A stretch of DNA of 64,000 nucleotides from Aurantibacter sp034110465 (lineage in GTDB: Bacteria; Bacteroidota; Bacteroidia; Flavobacteriales; Flavobacteriaceae): contig JAWUZD010000006.1 in the NCBI GenBank assembly GCA_034110465.1, forward strand, positions 1 through 64,000, written 5' to 3'. The stretch's first letter is position 1; each line of letters opens with the position of its first letter. A program made the position numbers and the translations under genes. The notes under the pieces were generated by a model. It saw only the letters and a list, made by a program, of their open reading frames with translations. It ran no database searches and had not been told where the DNA came from. Below are positions 34,058 through 43,456 of the stretch, one piece after another.

Positions 34058-35881
34058 TTATTTACCACTTTCCATTTTATCTTTAAGAGCCTGTAAAGCA
34101 TTATTAGCATCACCTAATGTTGGCTTTTCAGCTTCAATAGATTTTTTAGTATTTGCTTTAATACTTTTTTTCTCTTCAGCTCTGAAAATTGCGGAGTGAG
34201 AAATTACCAATCTTCTGTATTCTTTGTTAAATTCTAATACTTTAAATTGAGTAGTTTCACCTTTAGCAAGTTTCGTACCGTCTTCTTTATCCATATGACG
34301 TCCTGGAACAAATGCATCAACACCTTCCTGTAAAGTTACAATTGCACCTTTATCAGTAGTTTCTTTGATTGTTCCTTCGTGTACTGAATCGATTGTATAG
34401 GTAGTTTCATGAGCATCCCAAGGATTAACTTCTGTTTGTTTATGACCTAAATTCAATTTACGTCCTTCAACATCCAATTCTAATACTTGAACTTTCAATG
34501 TATCACCTATCGCACAGAAATCTGATGGATGCTTTACTTTAGATGTCCAAGATAAATCAGAAATATAAACCAATCCGTCAATTCCTTCTTCTAGTTCAAC
34601 AAACACACCAAAGTTTGTGTAATTTCTTACAGTTCCTTCATGTGTAGATCCTACAGGATATTTCTTAGTAATATCAGTCCATGGATCTGGATGTAATTGT
34701 TTGATACATAATGACATCTTACGATCATCTCGATCCATAGTTAAGATTACAGCTTCAACCATATCTCCTACTTTTACGAAATCTTGTGCAGAGCGTAAGT
34801 GTGTAGACCATGACATTTCAGAAACGTGTACCAATCCTTCAACTCCAGTTTCAACTTCTATAAATGCTCCATAATCAGCAATAACTACTACTTTACCATT
34901 GATTTTATCACCAACTTTTAAATCAGCATTTAAAGCCTCCCATGGATGAGCACTTAATTGTTTCAATCCTAATTGAATTCTTGTTTTCTCATCATCGAAA
35001 TCAAGGATTACAACATTTAATTTTTGATCTAATTCTAATACTTCACTTGGATGATTAATTCTAGACCAAGATAAGTCAGTAATATGAACCAATCCATCAA
35101 CACCACCTAAATCAACGAACACACCATAAGAAGTAATGTTTTTAACAACACCTTCAAGTACTTGTCCTTTTTCTAATTTACCGATGATTTCTTTTTTCTG
35201 GATTTCAATATCAGCTTCAATAAGAGCTTTATGAGATACAACAACGTTTTTAAATTCGTGATTAATTTTCACAACCTTAAATTCCATTGTTTTATTAACG
35301 TAAACGTCGTAATCTCTAATTGGCTTAACATCAATTTGAGAACCTGGTAAGAATGCTTCAATACCAAATACGTCTACAATCATACCACCTTTAGTACGAC
35401 ATTTAACGAATCCATTAACAATTTCTCCAGTTTCGTTAGCCTTGATTACACGATCCCAAGCTTGGATTACTCTAGCTTTTCTGTGTGATAATACTAATTG
35501 TCCTGTTGCATCTTCACGGATATCAATTAAAACCTCTACTTTGTCTCCAACTTTTAATTCTGGATTGTAACGGAATTCATTTAAAGATATAACACCTTCA
35601 GATTTTGCGTTAATGTCGATAATTACATCACGATCTGTCATATGTACAACAGTTCCTTCAACAACTTCGTCATCTAAAGTATCTACAAAATTTTCAGATA
35701 CTAATTTTTCAAATTCTTTTAATTGAGAATCTTCAACCTCATCAATACCTTCTTGGTAATTGTGCCAGTTAAAGTCAGTTAAGAATTTTTCAGGGTTTGC
35801 TTGAGCTTCAGATATTACTGGTGCTTGTGCAGTTTTTGCTTCAGTTGCTTCAACTTCCGCTTTGTTTGTGTTTTCAGCCAT
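34058..35881 (-). CDS. rpsA: 30S ribosomal protein S1
   Basis: The 607-residue protein contains six S1 (OB-fold) repeats. Repeats three to five are the clearest (GVVKNITSYGVFVDLGGVDG, GKVVVIADYGAFIEVETG, GTVRNYTNFGVFVELEEG), each followed by a GLVHITDLSW-type end. The N-terminus is an Ala/Glu-rich extension of about 50 residues, normal for Bacteroidota. S1 unfolds and delivers mRNA to the ribosome. Bacteroidota mostly lack Shine-Dalgarno pairing, so S1 likely matters for start selection. The gene has a good promoter (36006-36036), a 117-base leader with a palindrome, and its own terminator. Confidence 0.96.
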   Translation of the reverse strand: MAENTNKAEVEATEAKTAQAPVISEAQANPEKFLTDFNWHNYQEGIDEVEDSQLKEFEKLVSENFVDTLDDEVVEGTVVHMTDRDVIIDINAKSEGVISLNEFRYNPELKVGDKVEVLIDIREDATGQLVLSHRKARVIQAWDRVIKANETGEIVNGFVKCRTKGGMIVDVFGIEAFLPGSQIDVKPIRDYDVYVNKTMEFKVVKINHEFKNVVVSHKALIEADIEIQKKEIIGKLEKGQVLEGVVKNITSYGVFVDLGGVDGLVHITDLSWSRINHPSEVLELDQKLNVVILDFDDEKTRIQLGLKQLSAHPWEALNADLKVGDKINGKVVVIADYGAFIEVETGVEGLVHVSEMSWSTHLRSAQDFVKVGDMVEAVILTMDRDDRKMSLCIKQLHPDPWTDITKKYPVGSTHEGTVRNYTNFGVFVELEEGIDGLVYISDLSWTSKVKHPSDFCAIGDTLKVQVLELDVEGRKLNLGHKQTEVNPWDAHETTYTIDSVHEGTIKETTDKGAIVTLQEGVDAFVPGRHMDKEDGTKLAKGETTQFKVLEFNKEYRRLVISHSAIFRAEEKKSIKANTKKSIEAEKPTLGDANNALQALKDKMESGK

Positions 35882-35937
35882 ATTGGTTTGCTGATTAAAA
35901 ATTTGTATTCTGAGTGCTTAGGTTTTCTACGCGATTG

Positions 35938-35952
35938 ACACTTCAGAAGTGT
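35938..35952. promoter_or_regulatory. Palindrome in rpsA leader
   Basis: ACACTTC-A-GAAGTGT is a perfect 7-bp inverted repeat in the untranslated leader, about 57 bases before the rpsA start codon. It could be an operator or an RNA hairpin for feedback control by S1; neither is shown. Confidence 0.4.
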
Positions 35953-36005
35953 TAAAATTAAATTGTTTTATCCCTTTAATAAACCATTTACCGCTAAAAG
36001 GAGTG

Positions 36006-36036
36006 CAAAAATAACATTTATTTTTAGATAAAACAA
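36006..36036 (-). promoter_or_regulatory. rpsA promoter (TTG, 20 bp, TATTTTTG)
   Basis: On the minus strand, TTG (36034-36036) and TATTTTTG (36006-36013) are spaced by 20 bp. Transcription would begin near 35999, leaving a leader of about 117 bases. Confidence 0.75.
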
Positions 36037-36166
36037 CCTTAAAAACACTTTATACCACTTTCTAATAGCTTCATTTTTAAGGAAATAAAAAAAACTTTTG
36101 AAATGTTAAATTTTTGGAATGTTATTTGTTATATTTATAAAGTATAATTTAAAACACATAAATAAA

Positions 36167-36547
36167 ATGGCATTAAAAGCAAAATACCAAAGCGTTCTTG
36201 ATTTAGGAGAAAAGTTAAACATCCAAAACGGAGACGTAAGAGAAGAAGAAGGCGTTCTTAAAATTAAAGGAACTGCAGCAACTCCTTACGAAAAAAACTT
36301 ACTTTGGGATGCAATTAAAGAAGCTGGCGGAGATAACGCTAAAGATGTAATGGCTAACATTACTGTTGCAGACGAGTCTATTTACGCAAAACATACTGTT
36401 ACTAAAGGTGAAACTTTAGGTGGTATTGCAAAACATTACTTTGGAAACGCTATGAAATACAAAGAGATCTTTGCTGCTAACGGAAACGTATTAAACAATC
36501 CAGATGTAATTCATCCAGATCAAGAATTAGTAATTCCTAATTTATAA
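36167..36547 (+). CDS. LysM-domain protein, Kbp/YgaU-like
   Basis: The start is the ATG at 36167 (MALKAKYQSVLDLGEKL). An upstream ATG at 36119 would add 16 residues of promoter-region sequence. The 126-residue protein has an N-terminal BON-like part (VREEEGVLKIKGTAATPYEK) and a C-terminal LysM domain (KHTVTKGETLGGIAKHYFGN, ending NPDVIHPDQELVIPNL). The same BON-LysM order without a signal peptide is seen in E. coli Kbp (YgaU), a cytoplasmic potassium-binding protein. Potassium binding here is an inference from that likeness. The codon use (many ACG, AAC and GGA) suggests strong expression. Confidence 0.88.
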   Translation: MALKAKYQSVLDLGEKLNIQNGDVREEEGVLKIKGTAATPYEKNLLWDAIKEAGGDNAKDVMANITVADESIYAKHTVTKGETLGGIAKHYFGNAMKYKEIFAANGNVLNNPDVIHPDQELVIPNL

Positions 36548-36568
36548 TTAGAAGTTAAATAATTATTT

Positions 36569-36605
36569 AAAAAGCCCAATTGGAAATCTCAATTGGGCTT
36601 TTTTT
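36569..36605. terminator. Bidirectional terminator
   Basis: AAAAAGCCCAATTG (36569-36582) and CAATTGGGCTTTTT (36590-36603) enclose GAAATCT and continue into T6. It serves the LysM gene and the convergent lipoprotein gene ending at 36610. Confidence 0.92.
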
Positions 36606-36609
36606 GTAT

Positions 36610-37332
36610 TTAATAAGTTACAAACACATTTTTATTAAATAAAATTTTGGTCTTGTATATTGTGATTTTACCAAAAGTATCACTTGTCATAATCTTTTTC
36701 ATATGCTCTTGTAAAATAAATCCTTTAATGTTCTTTTTACCAACAACATTTGAAACCACTCTAAATTTGACTTTATTAGTCTCCTTGTTTCCAAGAAAAG
36801 AATCTATACGTTTAATATTATCATCGTGAGTATTTTCAATACTTGCTATTATAGAGTATCTATTTTCATCTACATTCCCTTTATATATAGCATAGTGAAT
36901 ACTTTTTCCTAATTTTATAGTATCACTTATTTTCAAATCTATATATGAACTATTATCTCTAAGTATTTTTCCCTCTGAACTATAAGTAATATACTGATTA
37001 ATCAGAGGTTCTTTTTTATCAGAAAAAAAAATTTCTCTTTCTTCTAATAATCTTTTAGATTTTGAACTGTATATATTAAACCAAATCAAAGTGTCATTTT
37101 CAAAAAGATTGTTCTCATTACCATTCTTTACCAAATTAGTGAAATCAAGCCGAGAATCAAGAATATAAACAGATCTATTAGTTTTATTACCTCTACTATT
37201 AGTTGGGTTTAAGGCAGAGATATCTTTTGTGATTGAAAAATTTGTACTTTTTGATTTTTCAATTTTTGTTCCTTTATTATTACAACTAATTAACCCAATA
37301 AAAAGAAATAGTATTACTAATTTAAATCTCAT
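36610..37332 (-). CDS. Predicted lipoprotein of unknown function
   Basis: The 240-residue protein has a lipoprotein signal MRFKLVILFLFIGLISCNNK with lipobox LISC. It is Asn/Ser/Lys-rich and has several aromatic strands (LIWFNIYSSKSKRLL, INQYITYSSEGKILRDNSSY). It has no family I recognise; the shape suggests a small beta-rich periplasmic protein. It lies at the point where codon use seems to change (see findings) and may be strain-specific. Its promoter region is only 43 bp from the end of cmk, which lies upstream on the same strand. Confidence 0.72.
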   Translation of the reverse strand: MRFKLVILFLFIGLISCNNKGTKIEKSKSTNFSITKDISALNPTNSRGNKTNRSVYILDSRLDFTNLVKNGNENNLFENDTLIWFNIYSSKSKRLLEEREIFFSDKKEPLINQYITYSSEGKILRDNSSYIDLKISDTIKLGKSIHYAIYKGNVDENRYSIIASIENTHDDNIKRIDSFLGNKETNKVKFRVVSNVVGKKNIKGFILQEHMKKIMTSDTFGKITIYKTKILFNKNVFVTY

Positions 37333-37375
37333 CTGCCTTAGTATTAATTAATATTGCTTATTTTTAACCAATCTC

Positions 37376-38071
37376 CTACTCCAATCCTTCTAAAGTAATG
37401 TTTACTAATTGTAACACTTTATCAAATTGTTCTATTCTAGTTAAATGAGAATTGTCTATTTCTATAGCATCGTCTGCTTTTACTAATGGAGAATCTTCTC
37501 TGTGAGAATCTATATAATCGCGTTCTTGTACGTTGGTTAAAACATCTTGGTAATCCACTTTATCTCCACGTTCTATAAGCTCGTCGAATCTACGTTGTGC
37601 TCTGGTATCTGCAGAAGCAGTCATAAATAATTTAAGCTCTGCATACGGAAAAACTACGGTTCCAATATCGCGTCCATCCATTACAACACCTTTATCTTTA
37701 CCCAGTTTTTGCTGTTGTTTTACTAACAAATAGCGGACTTCTGGAATTGCAGCGACTTTACTTACATAGCTTGACACTTCTAAAGTTCTAATAGCGTGCT
37801 CTATGTTTTCGCCATTTAAATACACTTCGGCAAAACCAACCTCTGGATTAAATTTAAATGAAATAGTTAAACTATCTAACTTGGTAATAAGCTCTTCAAC
37901 TTTAAAAAAATCTTTGGCTATAAACTTATTCTGCATAGCAAAATAAGTTACAGCTCTATACATAGCACCAGAATCTACATAAACATAACCTAAATGTTTA
38001 GCTATTTGCTTTGCAATGGTACTTTTTCCTGTTGAAGAAAATCCGTCTATGGCTATGGTAATTTGTTTCAC
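37376..38071 (-). CDS. cmk: Cytidylate kinase
   Basis: The 231-residue kinase phosphorylates CMP and dCMP. The P-loop is DGFSSTGKSTIAK (9-21), followed by GYVYVDSGAMYRAVTYF (29-45) and VVMDGRDIGTVVFPYAELKL near 133-152, all family signatures. The FSSTGKS loop (Ser-Ser-Thr in place of the usual PxxSGKG) is the Bacteroidota form. The start shares one base with the porQ stop, so the two genes are coupled. rpsA lies nearby, a cmk-rpsA neighbourhood that is seen in many bacteria. Confidence 0.95.
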   Translation of the reverse strand: MKQITIAIDGFSSTGKSTIAKQIAKHLGYVYVDSGAMYRAVTYFAMQNKFIAKDFFKVEELITKLDSLTISFKFNPEVGFAEVYLNGENIEHAIRTLEVSSYVSKVAAIPEVRYLLVKQQQKLGKDKGVVMDGRDIGTVVFPYAELKLFMTASADTRAQRRFDELIERGDKVDYQDVLTNVQERDYIDSHREDSPLVKADDAIEIDNSHLTRIEQFDKVLQLVNITLEGLE

Positions 38072-39090
38072 TACTTTAAATCTATTTGTAATCCGAAGAA
38101 ATTAATATTTGATGCTGCCGAATATCTAGCATGCGTATAACTGAATCGTAATTTATTTAATTTTATAGCAAATCCAGCAGAAATTCCTGAAAAATTACGT
38201 TGTTCTTCTATCCTAAGTTCTTCAGCCTTTCTAAAGTTATAACCTAAACGAATATTAAACCCTTTATCTGGAAACAACTCTGCTCCTAATATAGTATGTC
38301 TAACAACTTGACTAAAAAAGCCAACTTTTTCTTCGGTAATATTACCTTCTAAGTCTGTTTGTACGCGACCTGGATTAGACGCTGCAATTGGCCACTGCTG
38401 TAAATTCTCTAAAGTAACATGCCAACGTAAGTTAATATGCTCTAACGTTTGCGACATTCCAAAATTAACCTCTAAAGGTAAACTTTCTTGTAAACCTGCG
38501 TAAGTAGTAATCTGTGTCCCTAGGTTTCTAACCACAAGTGTTGCTTGGAATTCTAAACGCTCATCTATATATAATAACGCTAAATCTGTTGCTACTCCAA
38601 AAGAACTGTATTGTTCTAAAGTAGATGTAATTAACTTTACGTTTGCTCCAGCATAAAAATCAGAATAACCTACTTGTTTTGCATAACCAACAGATAATGC
38701 CGCTTCTCTACCTGTAAATTCTCCAGTAGGATTTCCTTGCTCATCATAACCATCAAACGTACCATAATTTACGTAAGTCATTCCAGCGTGAATGGTTTGT
38801 GTTCGTCGATCCCAAGTGTATGCATAAGCTGCAGTTCCGTAAGAAATGTCACCAAAATAACTTGTGTAATTTATCGCTAATTGGTTATCCATCTGATAGT
38901 TTATGGTAGATGGATTATATAACGCTTGTGTAACATCGTAATCTACATTAGTTAGCACTTTTCCTCCTAAAGCAGCTTGTCTTGGTGATGAAACTAAGTT
39001 CAAAAACTGATATGTTGAATTACCACCAAGCTGAGAAAACGCTGTGGTGCTAATTAACAAGCAAATAATAAACAGTTTTGTTTTAACCAT
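38071..39090 (-). CDS. porQ: Type IX secretion system protein PorQ
   Basis: The 339-residue outer-membrane protein has a signal peptide (MVKTKLFIICLLISTTAFSQ) and a PorV/FadL-like barrel. It begins GGNSTYQFLNLVSSPRQAAL, followed by LGGKVLTNVDYDVTQALYNP, which is the PorQ signature, and ends on a barrel strand (NINFFGLQIDLK). PorQ works with PorU, PorV and PorZ in attaching type IX cargo to the cell surface. The porQ-cmk pair is widely kept in Bacteroidota. The HYR protein at the left edge is a possible cargo, but its C-terminal sorting signal is outside the window. Confidence 0.92.
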   Translation of the reverse strand: MVKTKLFIICLLISTTAFSQLGGNSTYQFLNLVSSPRQAALGGKVLTNVDYDVTQALYNPSTINYQMDNQLAINYTSYFGDISYGTAAYAYTWDRRTQTIHAGMTYVNYGTFDGYDEQGNPTGEFTGREAALSVGYAKQVGYSDFYAGANVKLITSTLEQYSSFGVATDLALLYIDERLEFQATLVVRNLGTQITTYAGLQESLPLEVNFGMSQTLEHINLRWHVTLENLQQWPIAASNPGRVQTDLEGNITEEKVGFFSQVVRHTILGAELFPDKGFNIRLGYNFRKAEELRIEEQRNFSGISAGFAIKLNKLRFSYTHARYSAASNINFFGLQIDLK

Positions 39091-39139
39091 TGAGGTGCAA
39101 AAATAACTAAATCTAATGTAGAACGTTTAAATGTTTACT

Positions 39140-41608
39140 TTATTTTTTATTAGATGCAATTTCTAATTTTTTAAAATTTTTAACATTAGAATTAGTTAGG
39201 GCATATTTTATAACATCCTTCATATCAGAAACATAATGAAATGTTAAGCCTTTTAAATAATCGGCTTTAATTTCTTCAATATCTCGTTTATTACTTTCGC
39301 ACAAAATAATTTCTTTGATTTTTGCACGCTTTGCTGCTAAAATTTTCTCTTTTATTCCGCCAACGGGTAACACTTTTCCACGTAAAGTAATTTCACCTGT
39401 CATAGCCAAATTCTTCTTTACTTTCTTTTGAGTAAATAAAGACACTAAAGAGGTTAACATAGTAACTCCAGCACTTGGTCCGTCTTTTGGAGTTGCACCT
39501 TCTGGAACGTGAATATGTACGTTATAGTTATTAAAAAGTTCTGATTTAATTCCAAAATCGTCTGCATTAGCTTTTATAAACTCCATTGCAATGGTTGCAG
39601 ATTCTTTCATAACCTTACCTAAGTTACCAGTAATAGTCATTGTACCTTTTCCTTTAGACAAGATAGACTCTATAAATAAAATATCTCCTCCAACGCTTGT
39701 CCACGCTAAACCAGTTACTAGGCCTGCAACATCGTTATTTTCGTATTTATCTCGTTCTAATCTTGGGCTTCCAAGTACTTCTATAACATCTTCATTAGAT
39801 ATTTTTAGATTGTATTCTTCTTCCATAGCAATATTTTTTGCTGCATTACGCACCATTTTTGCTATTTGTTTATCTAAACCACGAACACCAGATTCTCTTG
39901 TATAACCTTCTACAATTTTTTCTATTTGAGGTTTTGCAATTTTAAGATCTTTATCTGTTAAACCGTGTTCTTTTAATTGTTTTGGTAATAAATGCTGTTT
40001 CCCAATTTCTACTTTCTCCTCGATAGTATAACCAGATACATTTATAATTTCCATTCTATCTCTTAGTGCAGGCTGAATATTTCCTAAACTATTAGATGTA
40101 GCAATAAACATAACCTTAGAAAGGTCGTAACCCATTTCTAAGAAGTTATCGTGAAACTCGCTATTTTGTTCTGGATCTAAAACTTCTAACATTGCTGAAG
40201 ATGGATCGCCTTGATTAGAGTTTGTTAGTTTATCTATCTCATCTAAAACAAACACAGGATTAGAGGTTCCTGCCTTTTTTAAACTCTGAATAATTCGTCC
40301 TGGCATTGCACCAATATATGTTTTTCTATGTCCTCTAATTTCTGCTTCATCACGAAGTCCACCTAAAGAAATACGCACATATTCTCTACCCAAAGCTTCC
40401 GCTATAGATTTCCCTAAAGAGGTTTTTCCAACTCCTGGAGGACCATAAAGACATAAAATTGGTGATTTCATATCGTTACGAATTTTTAGAACAGCTAGGT
40501 ATTCTATAATTCGTTTTTTAACATCATCTAAACCATAATGATCACGATCTAATACTTTTTTAGCACGTTTTAAATCGAATTTATCTCTACTAAACTCATT
40601 CCAAGGTAAATCTAAAAACAAATCTAAGTAGTTACGTTGTATAGAATAATCTGCAACTTGAGGATTCATACGTTGAAGTTTTGCAATTTCTTTCTTGAAA
40701 TGCTCATCTACTTTTTTATCCCATTTTTTAGATTTAGCACGAGTTTTCATTTCTTCCAATTCCTGCTCATTGCTTACGCCTCCAAGTTCTTCTTGAATCG
40801 TTTTCATTTGCTGATGTAAGAAATAATCACGCTGCTGCTTATTCATATCGTTTTGCACTTTCGACTGAATATCGTTTTTAAGTGCAAGCTTCTGAACTTC
40901 AACATTCATAAACTTTAGCGTTTCTAAAGCGCGATTTTTAAGGTTTGCTATTTCTAATAATTTCTGTTTTTCTGGAACATCTAAGTTCATATTAGAAGAC
41001 ACAAAATTGATTAGGAACGAATCACTTTCAATATTTTTAATCGCAAAAGAAGCCTCACTTGGTATGTTTGGACTTTCGTCAATAATCTGCAAAGCAATAT
41101 CTTTTACAGATTCTATAATTGCTTTAAATTCTTTATCTCGTTTAGGTTTAACTTCATCTACCTCTTTAACAGTTGCCATAATATATGGCTCCTCTTGAGT
41201 GACTTGATCTATAGCAAAACGTTTTTTTCCTTGAATAATAACAGTTGTATTTCCATCAGGCATTTTTAAAACCTTTAAAATACGTGCAACAGTTCCGGTT
41301 TGATGTAATTGTTCTGCAGTTGGATCTTCTACAGCTTCGTCTTTTTGGGCTACAACACCAATAACTTTACTACCTTTATTAGCATCGTTAATTAGTTTTA
41401 TAGATTTATCTCTTCCTGCAGTAATTGGTATAACTACACCTGGAAATAAAACCGTATTTCTTAAAGACAAAATTGGTAAAGATTCTGGTAAAGCTTCATT
41501 ATTTATAGCTTCTTCATCTTCTGGTGTCATTAATGGAATTAATTCTGAATTCTCGTCGATATCTTGTGATGACAAACTGTCAAGTGTAAAAAAATCTCTT
41601 TTTTTCAT
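39140..41608 (-). CDS. lon: ATP-dependent protease Lon
   Basis: The 822-residue protein has all Lon parts in order: the N-terminal substrate-binding domain from about 40 (LPILSLRNTVLFPGVVIPIT), a helical region, the AAA+ module with Walker A GPPGVGKTSLGK and Walker B FVLDEIDKL, and the peptidase domain with catalytic S712 (DGPSAGVTM) and K755 (GGIKEKILAA). It degrades misfolded and regulatory proteins in the cytoplasm. No heat-shock operator was recognised in the 280 bp before the start. The gene is divergent from the GAPDH gene. Confidence 0.97.
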   Translation of the reverse strand: MKKRDFFTLDSLSSQDIDENSELIPLMTPEDEEAINNEALPESLPILSLRNTVLFPGVVIPITAGRDKSIKLINDANKGSKVIGVVAQKDEAVEDPTAEQLHQTGTVARILKVLKMPDGNTTVIIQGKKRFAIDQVTQEEPYIMATVKEVDEVKPKRDKEFKAIIESVKDIALQIIDESPNIPSEASFAIKNIESDSFLINFVSSNMNLDVPEKQKLLEIANLKNRALETLKFMNVEVQKLALKNDIQSKVQNDMNKQQRDYFLHQQMKTIQEELGGVSNEQELEEMKTRAKSKKWDKKVDEHFKKEIAKLQRMNPQVADYSIQRNYLDLFLDLPWNEFSRDKFDLKRAKKVLDRDHYGLDDVKKRIIEYLAVLKIRNDMKSPILCLYGPPGVGKTSLGKSIAEALGREYVRISLGGLRDEAEIRGHRKTYIGAMPGRIIQSLKKAGTSNPVFVLDEIDKLTNSNQGDPSSAMLEVLDPEQNSEFHDNFLEMGYDLSKVMFIATSNSLGNIQPALRDRMEIINVSGYTIEEKVEIGKQHLLPKQLKEHGLTDKDLKIAKPQIEKIVEGYTRESGVRGLDKQIAKMVRNAAKNIAMEEEYNLKISNEDVIEVLGSPRLERDKYENNDVAGLVTGLAWTSVGGDILFIESILSKGKGTMTITGNLGKVMKESATIAMEFIKANADDFGIKSELFNNYNVHIHVPEGATPKDGPSAGVTMLTSLVSLFTQKKVKKNLAMTGEITLRGKVLPVGGIKEKILAAKRAKIKEIILCESNKRDIEEIKADYLKGLTFHYVSDMKDVIKYALTNSNVKNFKKLEIASNKK

Positions 41609-41842
41609 AAGTATATATTAAGCCAAAGTGTCACTAAATAGCAATCACACTTTATCTTTTAAATTTAAAAAATTAGCAAAACCAACTGATAATCAGTTAA
41701 AGACCAATATTGAGTTAGTTTCTATTACATTAAAATTCAATTAATATGCCAATGTTTAAAACTGAAATAAGAGATATTTATAAGTAAATAGTAATAAAGA
41801 ATAAAACACGTTAAAATGTTTTACGAAAACGATTGAAATATC

Positions 41843-41850
41843 TATTTTTG
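41843..41850 (+). promoter_or_regulatory. GAPDH gene -7 promoter element
   Basis: TATTTTTG matches TAnnTTTG, 38 bases before the ATG. The -33 element is only a T-rich stretch without a clean TTG. Confidence 0.5.
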
Positions 41851-41888
41851 CGCAAGTTAAACACATCAACATAACTAAAACAAAAAGA

Positions 41889-43337
41889 ATGTCAACTAAC
41901 GAAACTTACGAAAGTGAATTAGCATTTCAAGCAGACAGACGTCGCGCTACTGTAGAATTTATCAAAATCGTTAGCGATTTATGGTACGATAAATCTATAG
42001 AATTGGTCTTATTTAGAAACCAATTAATTGACCGTACGGTTAGCGATATCTTAAATCTACACGAATATGCAGAAGAATTTGTTCAAAAACCAATTTCGGT
42101 ATTTGACTCTGTAGAAATAGCAGAAGCTATTAAAATGTTAGATGTGCCGCCAGCAAAATTGGATATTGGAAAGTTAACTTACGAGTATCATTTAGAAGAA
42201 AGTAAATATGGTAATGCTACTGCATTTGTTGCAGATAAACTTAAAGGTGCTAAAAAACTAGAAGCTATTAAACCTAAAGACGTTGTACTTTATGGGTTTG
42301 GTAGAATTGGTCGTTTAGTAGCAAGAGAATTAATGACTAAAACTGGAAAAGGTAGCCAATTACGCTTACGTGCTATTGTAACTCGTGGAAAAATTGATGC
42401 TGTAGTTTTACAAAAACGTGCCGCATTATTAATGAACGATTCTGTTCACGGTGATTTTTCTGGAACTGTAACTGTAGATTTAGAAAACGAATCTTTAATT
42501 ATTAATGGTACAACAGTTAAAATTATTTCTGCTAACCAACCAGAAGATATAGATTATACAAAATACGGAATTAACGATGCTTTAATTATTGATAATACAG
42601 GTGTATTTAGAGATAAAGAAGCTTTAGAACGTTTAAGAGCTTCTAAAGGTGCAAGTAAAGTATTATTAACAGCACCAGGAAAAGGTGTTCCAAATATTGT
42701 GCATGGTGTAAACCACTTAGAAAACGATCCTGATAAAATTGATATTTTCTCTGCGGCATCTTGTACTACTAATGCTATTACACCTATTTTAAAAGCTGTA
42801 GACGATACATTTGGTGTAAAAACTGGACATTTAGAAACAATTCACGCTTATACAAACGACCAGAATTTAGTAGATAATTTCCATAATAAATACCGTCGTG
42901 GTAGAGCTGCTGCATTAAATATGGTAATTACAGAAACTGGTGCTGGACAAGCTGTAAGTAAAGCCTTACCAAGTTTTGAAGGTAAATTAACAAGTAACGC
43001 TATTCGTGTTCCTGTTCCTAATGGTTCTTTAGCAATTCTTAATTTAGAATTAGATCGTGAATGCTCTATAGAAATTATGAATGCTACCATTAAAAAATAT
43101 GCTTTAGAAGGCGATTTAGTTGAGCAAATTAAATACGAATTAAGCGACGAGCTTGTAAGTAGTGATATTGTTGGTTGCTCTGCGCCTTCAATTTACGATA
43201 GTAAAGCTACCATTGTAAGAAAAGATGGTAAAAATGTATTGCTTTATATCTGGTATGATAACGAATATGGTTATAGCCATCAAGTTGTACGTTTAGCTAA
43301 ATACATTGCCAAAGTAAGACGTTTTACTTATTACTAG
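41889..43337 (+). CDS. Glyceraldehyde-3-phosphate dehydrogenase, long Bacteroidota form
   Basis: The 482-residue protein has a normal GAPDH core after an N-terminal extension of about 130 residues. The Rossmann motif is GFGRIGR (136-142), the catalytic Cys is C292 in FSAASCTTNAITP, and the active-site His is H319 in IHAYTNDQNL. It catalyses the NAD(P)-dependent oxidation of glyceraldehyde-3-phosphate or the reverse. The extension (LAFQADRRRATVEFIKIVSD, FRNQLIDRTVSDILNLHEYA) is helical and not a targeting signal. Bacteroidota often have this long form besides a 330-residue one; a gluconeogenic or NADP-linked role is possible but not evident. Confidence 0.93.
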   Translation: MSTNETYESELAFQADRRRATVEFIKIVSDLWYDKSIELVLFRNQLIDRTVSDILNLHEYAEEFVQKPISVFDSVEIAEAIKMLDVPPAKLDIGKLTYEYHLEESKYGNATAFVADKLKGAKKLEAIKPKDVVLYGFGRIGRLVARELMTKTGKGSQLRLRAIVTRGKIDAVVLQKRAALLMNDSVHGDFSGTVTVDLENESLIINGTTVKIISANQPEDIDYTKYGINDALIIDNTGVFRDKEALERLRASKGASKVLLTAPGKGVPNIVHGVNHLENDPDKIDIFSAASCTTNAITPILKAVDDTFGVKTGHLETIHAYTNDQNLVDNFHNKYRRGRAAALNMVITETGAGQAVSKALPSFEGKLTSNAIRVPVPNGSLAILNLELDRECSIEIMNATIKKYALEGDLVEQIKYELSDELVSSDIVGCSAPSIYDSKATIVRKDGKNVLLYIWYDNEYGYSHQVVRLAKYIAKVRRFTYY

Positions 43338-43356
43338 TCCTCAATTTATAGATTAT

Positions 43357-43387
43357 AAAAAAACCTCAGATTATTTGAGGTTTTTTT
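43357..43387 (+). terminator. Terminator after GAPDH gene
   Basis: AAAAAACCTCA and TGAGGTTTTTT pair around GATTATT, with further T residues after. Confidence 0.88.
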
Positions 43388-43413
43388 ATGCAATATTCTT
43401 ACCTTTAAGTACA

Positions 43414-43421
43414 TATCTTTG
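43414..43421 (+). promoter_or_regulatory. -7 promoter element for the 43457 gene
   Basis: TATCTTTG matches TAnnTTTG, 35 bases before the start codon. It lies downstream of the GAPDH terminator and so gives the next gene its own transcript. Confidence 0.6.
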
Positions 43422-43456
43422 TATTTTTACAATCTATTAAGAAACCTACAATTATT

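Noticed and set aside
39591..39905. Plus-strand frame inside lon
   Set aside because: Antisense shadow of the Lon peptidase domain.
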